DNA of 5,585 nucleotides from Helicobacteraceae bacterium. GTDB taxonomy: Bacteria > Campylobacterota > Campylobacteria > Campylobacterales > Sulfurimonadaceae. The stretch is from the NCBI GenBank assembly GCA_024635885.1, contig JAGXIA010000106.1, forward strand, positions 1-5,585. The letters are read 5' to 3'. The position numbers were made by a program, and so were the translations under genes. Below the pieces are notes generated by a model. It saw only the letters and a list, made by a program, of their open reading frames with translations, searched no databases and was not told where the DNA came from. Below are positions 1 through 5,585 of the stretch, one piece after another; position 1 is the stretch's first letter, and each line of letters opens with the position of its first letter.

Positions 1-282
1 AGCTAAATCATCAAATTCGCCATTTGCTCTTTTAGTATAAAGACCAGTTAAAATAAATGCGAAAACAATAACAGCCATACCGATAGGAATACCTATAGTT
101 GTCACAGAATCTGCAGATATCGGTGTACCAAGTGCAGACGGCTCAAATGCGATTGTCAAAATGAAAGTAAAATAAACTACCAACATCGTTATTGTAAGCT
201 TTAAAGCAAAACCACTTCTTTTAGAAACCAATTCTTGATAATCAGGATTATTCTTGATTTTATCAACAAGTTCTTTATTCAT
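1..282 (-). CDS. yjcH: YjcH/DUF485 family small inner-membrane protein, 3' end cut by window
   Basis: Reading the minus strand from the ATG at 282 gives 94 uninterrupted codons to the window edge, so the C-terminus (probably about 10 residues, as the family is near 100) is missing. The protein begins MNKELVDKIKNNPDYQELV and has two hydrophobic segments, about residues 26-46 and 63-83. Between and after them are the motifs LGTP (51-54), GIPIG (64-68) and RANGEFD (85-91), which match E. coli YjcH closely as I remember it. An AAGGA ribosome site (290-294) lies 7 nt before the ATG. YjcH-type proteins are usually encoded directly ahead of, and cotranscribed with, the sodium/acetate symporter ActP; their own role is poorly defined. 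The gene follows the porin by 28 bp with no terminator visible, so the two are probably one operon. The family is clear; the acetate link is from family context. Confidence 0.88.
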   Translation of the reverse strand, partial: MNKELVDKIKNNPDYQELVSKRSGFALKLTITMLVVYFTFILTIAFEPSALGTPISADSVTTIGIPIGMAVIVFAFILTGLYTKRANGEFDDLA

Positions 283-310
283 GTTTTATTCCTTTTAATT
301 TAATACAGTT

Positions 311-1657
311 TTAGAAATTATAGTTAGCTATAAATCTGTATTCGCTCCAGCCTGTTGTACCGGATGTACTTTCAGCAAATGTTCTTGGAAAGTTTCCTCG
401 TAAGCGAAGTTGCAGGTTTTTAACTAATTCAGGGTAGTAGATGGCATCAAAACCAGCTTCACTTGCTGTTCTTGCTATTCCATATCCACTATTTGCATCC
501 ATATCAAAAGATGTATAGTATGCGACTGTTTTTAAGTTTACTCCCATATCTTTAAAATGGTAGCTTCCTGCAACTTTACCTGCTTTTGTTCCTGCTAAGA
601 ACATATGACGAGTTACCATACCCTGAGTATATGCTGGCATTCCACCCCACGGTGTTATGATAGCGTTATTTAATGCTGATTCAGTTGCATTATTTTTACC
701 CGTTTGCGAATAAGCAAGTGTAAGATTAAAGTTTTCAACATTAAAATTTATTTTACCTGCAACATAAAGACTGTCTACATCTCCGGCAAACTTATCACCT
801 ACTGCATTTTCTTTTATTACCTGTACACCAGCAGACGGCTTAATTATATCAGTAATCAAACAGTTCCATGAGTAATTAACCTCTCCATACACTGCATTTA
901 AAATATCATGTGCATAGTAATCCCAAAGTTGGACTTTTAAGTTTTCAACACCTGTGTATGTAGCAGAGACAACAGAAACACCTGCTGTAGTTTCTCCCAC
1001 TGCATAATCTCCTATGTTTACAAAACGACCAACGTTGTCCATACTGTTTACGTAAGAATAGCCTGATGTTACAGCTAAAATACTTGGCGATGTATTTGCA
1101 TAAACACGACCAAATGTACCTTGAGCAAACTTTGTCAAATGTCCGGCAACAATTGTTGTATCGGGTAAATCTTTGTTGATTAACAAGTATCCTTCAAAAA
1201 GATTTGGAACCATGCGCGCATCATCTGTTCCAGCCATAGGCGACTCTATTTTTTGACGTCCTGCTTTAAAAATCGTATTTCCTATTTTATATTGTGCATA
1301 CAATTCACCGATAAAAGAGTAGTCTTCATTATTTGGTCCTAAGAGAGTCATATCATTGCTTAAATAGTCTGTTCTGTTTGAACTGATATCTAAAGCGTTA
1401 GATGTATAAAAAGCGGTAGCGAAGCTAAGTCCTTCATAGTCTGCTGTCTCATATTTCAAATGTCCGCCAACAGCCCAACCATCTCTATGTGTTGTATTTC
1501 CAGCTGTTCCCTGATACTCACGGTCAACCCAAAACGAACGGATTTGCCCGCTTGCTTTGCCCTCACTAAACATAGTACTTAAATCTTCAGCAGCATTAAC
1601 ATTCACTGAACTTAATAGTCCAACTGTTAAAGCACTGATTACAATATGTTTTCTCAT
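311..1657 (-). CDS. OprD-family outer-membrane porin
   Basis: This 448-residue protein has a signal peptide (MRK, hydrophobic residues 5-17, likely cleavage after VNA at 20-22), then a mature chain rich in aromatic and alternating polar/hydrophobic stretches, and it ends in YNF, the C-terminal phenylalanine typical of outer-membrane beta-barrels. The early segment SGQIRSFWVDREYQ and the later segments AGRQKIESPM, DARMVPNLFEGY and GRVYANTSP resemble Campylobacterota OprD-type porins; the length fits the family. OprD porins let small anions, amino acids or carboxylates cross the outer membrane. A GGGGA ribosome site (1664-1668) sits 6 nt before the ATG. It lies between a two-component system and a yjcH gene on the same strand, which suggests it feeds the YjcH-ActP symporter, perhaps with acetate. 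One cysteine occurs in the mature part (in SWNCLITD), slightly unusual for a porin. The substrate cannot be read from the sequence. Confidence 0.88.
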   Translation of the reverse strand: MRKHIVISALTVGLLSSVNVNAAEDLSTMFSEGKASGQIRSFWVDREYQGTAGNTTHRDGWAVGGHLKYETADYEGLSFATAFYTSNALDISSNRTDYLSNDMTLLGPNNEDYSFIGELYAQYKIGNTIFKAGRQKIESPMAGTDDARMVPNLFEGYLLINKDLPDTTIVAGHLTKFAQGTFGRVYANTSPSILAVTSGYSYVNSMDNVGRFVNIGDYAVGETTAGVSVVSATYTGVENLKVQLWDYYAHDILNAVYGEVNYSWNCLITDIIKPSAGVQVIKENAVGDKFAGDVDSLYVAGKINFNVENFNLTLAYSQTGKNNATESALNNAIITPWGGMPAYTQGMVTRHMFLAGTKAGKVAGSYHFKDMGVNLKTVAYYTSFDMDANSGYGIARTASEAGFDAIYYPELVKNLQLRLRGNFPRTFAESTSGTTGWSEYRFIANYNF

Positions 1658-1689
1658 TCAATTTCCCCAAATATAAATTTAACATTTTA

Positions 1690-1695
1690 ATAGTA
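1690..1695 (-). promoter_or_regulatory. Possible -10 box of the porin-yjcH operon
   Basis: On the minus strand the word TACTAT follows a T-rich run (TATTTTTTTACTT), the arrangement common in Campylobacterota sigma-70 promoters, which often lack a -35 box. Transcription would start near 1683, giving a leader of about 25 nt that contains the GGGGA ribosome site. No sigma-54 (GG-N10-GC) signature was seen. The match is imperfect, so the call is tentative. Confidence 0.35.
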
Positions 1696-1768
1696 AAGTA
1701 AAAAAATAGCATGAACATAGCAAAAAGAGAATTCAAGAATTAAAATAAGATAGATTTTGAGGATGTGC

Positions 1769-1789
1769 ATATAAGTAACAAGTGTTAAG
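1769..1789 (-). promoter_or_regulatory. Candidate response-regulator operator: three tandem heptamers
   Basis: In the 177-bp gap between the regulator gene and the porin gene, the minus strand reads CTTAACA, CTTGTTA, CTTATAT in immediate succession. The first two also contain the palindrome TAACA-CT-TGTTA (1776-1787). Tandem direct repeats upstream of a promoter are the usual binding pattern of OmpR-type regulators, and the gene just upstream encodes one. The site is about 75 bp before the proposed -10 box. The same gap also holds a weaker direct repeat (AGAATT at 1728 and 1736) and an AT-only palindrome (1814-1827). Function is inferred. Confidence 0.3.
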
Positions 1790-1834
1790 AAAATTATTTA
1801 AATTTTTTATGTGTATAAAATTTTATAAGACTGC

Positions 1835-2491
1835 TTATGGTTTGTCTATCATATAGCCCATCCCTCTGACATTATTAATTACATCTTCTTGCAGAGACTT
1901 TTTTAGCCTGTTTATTTCTGCACGAATTGTTGCATTGTCAACTATTACATCATCCCATACATAATTATTGAACTGTTCAAAATCAACAACCCGTCCACGA
2001 TTTCTGGCGAGTAAATCTATAATCTGTGATTGTCTTTTTGTAAGTGTTTGCGAGACACCGTTAAACAATAAAGTGCTGTGTTCTTGATCATAACTATAAT
2101 TTTTTGAAAGTCTTAGTTGAACTCTTGGAACCTCATTTGAGAGAATAATCCTGTCTAAACGCAGAGCTAGCTCTTTTAAATGAAAGGGCTTTTTTAAATA
2201 ATCAAAGCAGCCTAAGTTGTATGCGCGCGAGATGTCTTCTATATCAAGCAAAGCACTAATATAGATAGTCGGTGTATGTATTTTCAGTTCGTGAATGTGT
2301 TCTAAAAAACTCAGTCCATCAAGCCCGGGTACATTTATGTCGAGTATTAGGAGGTCATAAGAATTATTTTTAATGCTCCCAAAAGCTTCCAGACCATCAA
2401 AAAATGTGTCAACACTGTGCCCTTCTCCTTGGAGATACTCTTCAATAGACTCGTTAAGCATAACCTCATCTTCTAGTAGTAAAATTTTCAT
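1835..2491 (-). CDS. OmpR-type two-component response regulator
   Basis: The 218 residues form a receiver domain (about 1-115) followed by a winged-helix DNA-binding domain (about 125-216). Receiver landmarks are all present: the acidic pocket LEDE (6-9), phosphoacceptor D51 in LILDINVPGLDG, S79 in the ISA segment, and K101-P102 in DYLKKPF. The C-terminal domain has TKRQSQIIDLL, a recognition-helix region VDNATIRAEINRLKKSL and the wing motif NNVRGMGYMID, as in OmpR/PhoB regulators. It should therefore be a phosphorylation-controlled transcription factor in the cytoplasm. Its ATG shares one base with the stop of the kinase gene (TAATG), pointing to translational coupling and a cognate pair. 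The porin gene lies downstream on the same strand and is the obvious candidate target. The exact orthologue is not recognised. Confidence 0.93.
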   Translation of the reverse strand: MKILLLEDEVMLNESIEEYLQGEGHSVDTFFDGLEAFGSIKNNSYDLLILDINVPGLDGLSFLEHIHELKIHTPTIYISALLDIEDISRAYNLGCFDYLKKPFHLKELALRLDRIILSNEVPRVQLRLSKNYSYDQEHSTLLFNGVSQTLTKRQSQIIDLLARNRGRVVDFEQFNNYVWDDVIVDNATIRAEINRLKKSLQEDVINNVRGMGYMIDKP

Positions 2492-3765
2492 TATGCACCC
2501 ATCATTTTAAATTTATATGTGAAAATTGTTTTCTCATCACTGGAATCAAGAGAAATTTGAACACCCTCTTCATCACATATGGTTTTAACAAGTCTAAGCC
2601 CAATACCGAAACCTTCACGATTTTCTTCTTCTCTATAAAATGAATCAAAAATTTTATCTGTATTTTTAATCTCTTTAGACTTACTTCCTACAGACAAATT
2701 AATAAAAGCACCCTCTTGTATAAGACTAACAGCAACCTCTTCTCTTGGCAATGTATATTTTATGGCATTTGTAATTGTATTGTCTATGACTCTTTGCAGT
2801 TTTGTTTCATTGAAATATATATACAAACTATTGGCATGTGGAATATGATTAAATTTAATCTTCGAAAGCTCTGCCACTTCTGAAAAAAAATCAAGTCTGG
2901 AAGTAAGAAAAGAACCAATATCGATAACTATTTTTGGATATTGAACCTGATCTTTTTTAACCAGATAGCTCAAGTCATCATAAATACTAAATATATTTTT
3001 TACAGCAGCTTCTATTTTTGAGAGTTGTCTGTCTTTGCCATTTTTCATGACAAATAACTCTATACTTGTAAGCATTACACTAAGTGGCGTATTTGTTTCA
3101 TGAACCGTATATCTTAAAAACTCTTTTTGTGAATTGAGCAGATTTTGAGAAAATATTTTCTCTTTTTCTAAGTTTTTATTTATCAAGAGGAGTTTAGCTG
3201 TTTTTTCTTTTACCTTATCTTCTAGATTAAGATTTAAATCTTTGAGTGTTCTTTTTTGCTCACTTATGGTGTCTACCATCTCATTTGCGTAGCCCACCAT
3301 AGTCTTAAACTCTTGAAAAAAGATGGCATGTGGATTTAAAACCTGTTCATTATGTGCAGTATCTTTAAAAAAATTCAGAAAAGCCTGCATATCTCTTTGG
3401 ATTAAAGTGTTAAATATTTTATAAAAACCGAGCATTATCGTAAAAAGTATAAATGCCAGTGTTGAAATGGCTACAGTGTTTTTAATAAGAAGGGCCTTTA
3501 ATTTTTTTTGTGTTTGCTCATATTTTTCATCTATGCTAATATGACTGTCATATGACTTTTGCTGGCTTACTAAGGCTCTTTCATAATCAGAATAATTCTC
3601 TTTAATCAATACGTAGGCAAATATAATAGTAAATAAAAAGATAAACAGAGTTGTCAGTATATTTGCTTTTTTTATAGTCATGTGCTGTACATTTAGTGAA
3701 AAAAATTGATGTATTTTATTTATAAGATTAACCATATTGTAAATAAGCCTTTGAAAATTCTGCAT
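2491..3765 (-). CDS. Membrane sensor histidine kinase
   Basis: The 424-residue frame encodes two transmembrane helices (about 36-54 and 96-118) around a short extracytoplasmic loop of about 40 residues, too small for a PAS or Cache domain. A helical, probably coiled-coil linker follows (about 160-215), then a dimerisation/phosphoacceptor domain with H222 in HETNTPLS, and an ATPase domain with an N box (DNTITNAIKYT, 328-338), an F box (IFDSFYRE) and a G2 box (GFGIGL, 385-390). The usual DxGxG G1 box is replaced by SVGSKSKEIKN (358-368). The kinase should phosphorylate the regulator encoded next, whose ATG overlaps its stop. The start is uncertain: the ATG at 3765 has no ribosome site and would sit almost on the transcript start from the TATAAT at 3773-3778, whereas the ATG at 3735 (Met11) has an AAAGG 12 nt upstream. 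The signal sensed is unknown; a carboxylate is a guess from the neighbours. Confidence 0.92.
   Translation of the reverse strand: MQNFQRLIYNMVNLINKIHQFFSLNVQHMTIKKANILTTLFIFLFTIIFAYVLIKENYSDYERALVSQQKSYDSHISIDEKYEQTQKKLKALLIKNTVAISTLAFILFTIMLGFYKIFNTLIQRDMQAFLNFFKDTAHNEQVLNPHAIFFQEFKTMVGYANEMVDTISEQKRTLKDLNLNLEDKVKEKTAKLLLINKNLEKEKIFSQNLLNSQKEFLRYTVHETNTPLSVMLTSIELFVMKNGKDRQLSKIEAAVKNIFSIYDDLSYLVKKDQVQYPKIVIDIGSFLTSRLDFFSEVAELSKIKFNHIPHANSLYIYFNETKLQRVIDNTITNAIKYTLPREEVAVSLIQEGAFINLSVGSKSKEIKNTDKIFDSFYREEENREGFGIGLRLVKTICDEEGVQISLDSSDEKTIFTYKFKMMGA
2831..2843 (+). repeat. Uptake-sequence-like word, exact consensus copy 1
   Basis: TTGGCATGTGGAA lies inside the kinase gene, antisense to it, where the complementary strand encodes Pro-His-Ala-Asn. 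It is identical over 13 bases to the copy at 4383-4395. See the finding on the repeated word. Confidence 0.6.
3323..3335 (+). repeat. Uptake-sequence-like word, copy 2 (11 of 13)
   Basis: ATGGCATGTGGAT keeps the ten-base core GGCATGTGGA exactly and differs at both outer positions. It is inside the kinase gene, where the complementary strand encodes Pro-His-Ala-Ile, a separate place in the protein from copy 1, so the two do not come from a duplicated domain. Confidence 0.5.
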
Positions 3766-3772
3766 TAAAAGA

Positions 3773-3778
3773 ATTATA
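3773..3778 (-). promoter_or_regulatory. -10 box of the kinase-regulator operon
   Basis: The minus strand reads a perfect TATAAT just upstream of the kinase gene. Transcription would begin near 3766, leaving essentially no leader for the ATG at 3765 but about 31 nt for the ATG at 3735. A second candidate, TAAAAT preceded by GTG (3787-3792), would start transcripts near 3780. No convincing -35 box is visible. Confidence 0.5.
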
Positions 3779-3812
3779 TCTATATTATTTTACACTATTT
3801 AGAAAATTTAAC

Positions 3813-3818
3813 TATAAT
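3813..3818 (+). promoter_or_regulatory. -10 box of the peptidyl-prolyl isomerase gene
   Basis: A perfect TATAAT, preceded by an AT-rich stretch, lies 27 bp before the ATG at 3846. Transcription would start near 3825, leaving a leader of about 20 nt that carries the AAAGGA ribosome site (3835-3840). It faces away from the kinase -10 box, with only 34 bp between the two boxes, so the two polymerases would compete for the same upstream DNA. Confidence 0.6.
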
Positions 3819-3845
3819 TTTAAAATTAAAACACAAAGGACCATA

Positions 3846-4352
3846 ATGTTTGGTAGAAGCAAAGTAAAAACATACGACTTAAGTAAAGAAGAGATGGCAA
3901 AATTTCAGTGGGCTAAAGTAACAACTCCAAAGGGTGTTATCTGGATTAAACTGTTTGGTGATGAGACTCCAAATACTGTTGCAAACTTTGCACACTTAGC
4001 AAACACAAAATTTTATGACGACTTAAGTTTTCACCGTGTAATCCCTGGGTTCATGGCTCAAGGCGGTTGTCCGACTGGAACTGGAACTGGTGGACCAGAC
4101 TGGTCAATTGCATGTGAAACTGCACTAAATACTTCTAAGCATCGTCGTGGAAGTTTGTCAATGGCTCATGCTGGACCAAATACAGGTGGAAGCCAGTTTT
4201 TCATCTGTTTTGATGATACTCCTCACTTAGATGGTGTTCACACTGTTTTTGGCGCTATAGAAGAAGATGATGAAGAGAGTTTTAAAACTCTTGACAGCAT
4301 TAAAGGTCAAGATAAAATCAATACTATTGAGATTTTAGAAGAAAAGAAATAA
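3846..4352 (+). CDS. Cyclophilin-type peptidyl-prolyl cis-trans isomerase
   Basis: This 168-residue protein is a single cyclophilin domain with a short extra N-terminus (about residues 1-22) and no signal peptide, so it should act in the cytoplasm as a foldase for proline peptide bonds. Family landmarks are visible: FHRVIPGFMAQGG (62-74) with the catalytic R64 and the pocket residues F69, M70 and Q72; GSLSMAHAGPNTGGSQFFI (102-120) with F119; and PHLDGVHTVFG (126-136), where H127 stands in for the tryptophan of human cyclophilin A, as is common in bacteria, followed by L128 and H132. The ATG is 5 nt after AAAGGA (3835-3840). It has its own promoter, diverges from the kinase operon, and is followed 35 bp later by queH on the same strand. 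Whether it deserves a ppiA- or ppiB-type name cannot be settled here. Confidence 0.95.
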   Translation: MFGRSKVKTYDLSKEEMAKFQWAKVTTPKGVIWIKLFGDETPNTVANFAHLANTKFYDDLSFHRVIPGFMAQGGCPTGTGTGGPDWSIACETALNTSKHRRGSLSMAHAGPNTGGSQFFICFDDTPHLDGVHTVFGAIEEDDEESFKTLDSIKGQDKINTIEILEEKK

Positions 4353-4358
4353 ATTATA

Positions 4359-4396
4359 TTTCCACATGCCGAGATTAGATTCTTGGCATGTGGAAA
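4359..4396. repeat. 16-bp inverted repeat (hairpin) formed by two facing copies of the repeated word
   Basis: Bases 4359-4374 pair with 4381-4396 around a six-base loop (TTAGAT). All pairs are Watson-Crick except one G-U (4371 with 4384). The left arm carries the repeated word on the minus strand (4360-4372, 12 of 13) and the right arm carries it on the plus strand (4383-4395, exact). It begins 7 bp after the isomerase stop codon, so it may act as a terminator or 3'-end stabiliser, but no T-run follows the right arm. The ATG assigned to queH (4388-4390) is inside the right arm. Confidence 0.85.
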
Positions 4397-5494
4397 CTTC
4401 AAGGAAAAAATATCTTAGTCCACATTTGCTGCAGCGTTGACTCGCACTTTTTTTTAGAAAAACTCCAACACGATTACCCAGAAGAAAAACTTACTGGTTT
4501 TTTTTATGACCCTAACATTCATCCATATTCAGAATACCAACTCCGCTACCTTGATGTACAAAGAAGCTGTAAGAAACTAGGTATTGATTTACTTGAAGGC
4601 GAATATGACTTTGAAGCTTGGATGCAAGCAGTCAAGGGCTTAGAAAAAGAGCCAGAAAAAGGTGCAAGATGTGAAGTCTGTTTTGACAAACGTTTCTCTG
4701 TGAGCGCTAAAAAAGCACTTGAACTTGGCGAAAAAAAGATCACGACCACATTACTTGTCAGCCCACTTAAATCTCAAGAACAACTTAAACGTGTCGGAGA
4801 TGATTTTTATGAAAAAAACGGCGTAGAATTCATAGCCGTAGATTACCGTTCAGGCGGTGGCACACAAGACCAAAGCCGTGTCACAAAAGAAGAACAGCTG
4901 TATCGTCAAGACTATTGCGGATGCATTTTTGGGCTTACGATGCAAAGAGATCAGCAGGACAAACTTATGGATGAGATGTTCTCTCCAATTTCAGCTCAGA
5001 CTATGCCGGCTTCTATAGAAGAAAGACTAGAGATGTACAGATATCGCATGGAATTAGAAGATAAAAAAATTGAGTATAAAATAGTGAGACAGAAGTTTTT
5101 AAACTACCGTCAGTTTAACTTTAAAGTTACTCAAGGTAAAAGTATAAGTGTTCCAGCTTACGCTCTTTCTTACTCAACACTTGCAAGAAAAAAAGCACAA
5201 GGCCGCATAGAATTTGAAATTGACAAAGTTCATTATTTTAACCGTGAAGAGATAAAATTTATAACCTTAGATACGTTCAACTTGGCATGTGCAAATGACT
5301 ATAAAAACATCAATGAACTTATATTTAATCCGCCAAGCATAGAAGAAGAGTTTAGAATTAGAAGTTCTTATGGCTGTACAAACTACGATTTAACTCCGAT
5401 TATTGTTGTTGAAAAAATCATAGATGAGAAATTAACCATAGAGATAGATGCTAAAACTTATGAAGACGTCCGCGAAAAAATAATCATTATCTAA
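4388..5494 (+). CDS. queH: QueH-type epoxyqueuosine reductase with long C-terminal extension
   Basis: Residues 1 to about 190 match the QueH (COG1636/DUF208) family: HICCSVDS with the cysteine pair C14-C15, GFFYDPNIHPYSEYQLR (37-53), GARCEVC with C95 and C98, TTTLLVSPLKS (119-129) and DYCGC with C177 and C179. These cysteines are expected to hold an iron-sulfur cluster and a catalytic pair. QueH reduces epoxyqueuosine to queuosine in tRNA, replacing the cobalamin-dependent QueG. Residues about 205-368 form an extra domain that I do not recognise; many QueH proteins stop near 200-240. The start is doubtful: an in-frame TAG at 4376 leaves ATG 4388 as the only canonical start, yet it has no ribosome site and is buried in a hairpin. 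An AAGGA at 4401-4405 sits 6 nt before an ATC codon (4412), nearer to where the conserved family sequence begins. Confidence 0.88.
   Translation: MWKLQGKNILVHICCSVDSHFFLEKLQHDYPEEKLTGFFYDPNIHPYSEYQLRYLDVQRSCKKLGIDLLEGEYDFEAWMQAVKGLEKEPEKGARCEVCFDKRFSVSAKKALELGEKKITTTLLVSPLKSQEQLKRVGDDFYEKNGVEFIAVDYRSGGGTQDQSRVTKEEQLYRQDYCGCIFGLTMQRDQQDKLMDEMFSPISAQTMPASIEERLEMYRYRMELEDKKIEYKIVRQKFLNYRQFNFKVTQGKSISVPAYALSYSTLARKKAQGRIEFEIDKVHYFNREEIKFITLDTFNLACANDYKNINELIFNPPSIEEEFRIRSSYGCTNYDLTPIIVVEKIIDEKLTIEIDAKTYEDVREKIIII
5282..5294 (+). repeat. Uptake-sequence-like word, copy 5 (12 of 13)
   Basis: TTGGCATGTGCAA occurs in the queH extension, in the frame that reads Leu-Ala-Cys-Ala. It differs from the consensus at one base. 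The reading frame is different from that of the kinase copies, so shared protein sequence does not explain the match. Confidence 0.5.
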
Positions 5495-5506
5495 TAATTA
5501 TTTTGC

Positions 5507-5512
5507 TAAAAT
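5507..5512 (+). promoter_or_regulatory. -10 box of the downstream fabZ gene
   Basis: TAAAAT preceded by TTTTGC, an extended -10 arrangement typical of Campylobacterota, begins 12 bp after the queH stop. Transcription would start near 5519, giving a leader of about 25 nt that includes AAGG (5531-5534). Confidence 0.5.
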
Positions 5513-5543
5513 AAACAAAAATTATTTTATAAGGCATTTACTC

Positions 5544-5585
5544 ATGATTATGGATGTTATGGAAATTCAAAAAATTATACCTCAC
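5544..5585 (+). CDS. fabZ: Probable 3-hydroxyacyl-ACP dehydratase FabZ, 5' end only
   Basis: Only 14 codons are in the window, reading MIMDVMEIQKIIPH. FabZ proteins begin with a very similar segment (a DV-x-x-I-x-x-I-L/I-PH pattern, where the histidine precedes RYPFLLVD), so the match is good for so short a piece. FabZ removes water from 3-hydroxyacyl-ACP in fatty acid elongation. AAGG at 5531-5534 is 9 nt before the ATG at 5544, which favours this start over the ATG at 5550. In Campylobacterota fabZ is commonly followed by lpxA, which would be expected to the right. Confidence 0.72.
   Translation, partial: MIMDVMEIQKIIPH

Noticed and set aside
1814..1827. Perfect palindrome TATAAAATTTTATA after the regulator gene
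   Set aside because: It contains only A and T in a very AT-rich gap, has no loop or T-tail, and would make a very weak hairpin; chance is likely.
4388..4420. Intrinsic terminator call for the 4359-4396 hairpin
   Set aside because: The stem is strong, but the bases after it (CTTCAAGG) are not T-rich, so I list it as an inverted repeat and not as a proven terminator.
4546..4749. 67-codon minus-strand open frame inside queH
   Set aside because: It is fully antisense to the conserved QueH core with its cysteine motifs, has a serine-rich composition typical of a reverse shadow, and resembles no family I know.
5498..5514. Inverted repeat TTATTTT-GCT-AAAATAA after queH, possible terminator
   Set aside because: The stem is entirely A-T pairs and lacks a T-run, and it coincides with the extended -10 box of fabZ, which explains the sequence better.
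1..5585. CRISPR arrays, tRNA or rRNA genes, insertion sequences, phage genes
   Set aside because: No regularly spaced long repeats, tRNA-like cloverleaf with CCA end, transposase motifs or terminal repeats were seen; the genes fill nearly the whole window.

Overview
The window (AT-rich, about 35% GC by eye) most likely comes from a free-living member of the Campylobacterota (Epsilonproteobacteria), in the broad Sulfurimonas/Sulfuricurvum/Arcobacter area. The reasons are a Campylobacterota-style OprD-family porin, a long QueH-type protein, TATAAT/TAAAAT -10 boxes without clear -35 boxes, and low GC. The genus is an inference; no search was run.

Left part, minus strand (1-3765): a run of four genes read right to left. 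It holds a membrane sensor histidine kinase, an OmpR-type response regulator whose ATG overlaps the kinase stop (TAATG), a 177-bp gap with a possible promoter and operator, an OprD-family outer-membrane porin, and 28 bp later a small two-TM protein of the YjcH/DUF485 family that runs off the left edge. YjcH proteins normally precede the acetate/cation symporter ActP, so actP is expected just beyond base 1. Together this looks like a regulated uptake module for acetate or another short carboxylate: porin for outer-membrane entry, YjcH-ActP for the inner membrane, and a two-component system to control them. The substrate is inferred.

Right part, plus strand (3846-5585): an 80-bp divergent intergenic region with a TATAAT box on each strand leads into a cytoplasmic cyclophilin-type peptidyl-prolyl isomerase. 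Next comes a QueH-type epoxyqueuosine reductase with a long C-terminal extension, and then the first 14 codons of a probable fabZ. These are housekeeping genes (protein folding, tRNA queuosine, fatty acid synthesis).

The most unusual signal is a short repeated word, consensus TTGGCATGTGGAA, present five times with at most two mismatches. Two copies face each other and form a 16-bp hairpin between the isomerase and queH genes; the other three lie inside genes. The density (about one per 1.1 kb), the length and the inverted pair in an intergenic hairpin resemble DNA uptake sequences of Neisseria and Haemophilus, which I do not know to be described in this phylum. The same hairpin also buries the only canonical start codon of queH.
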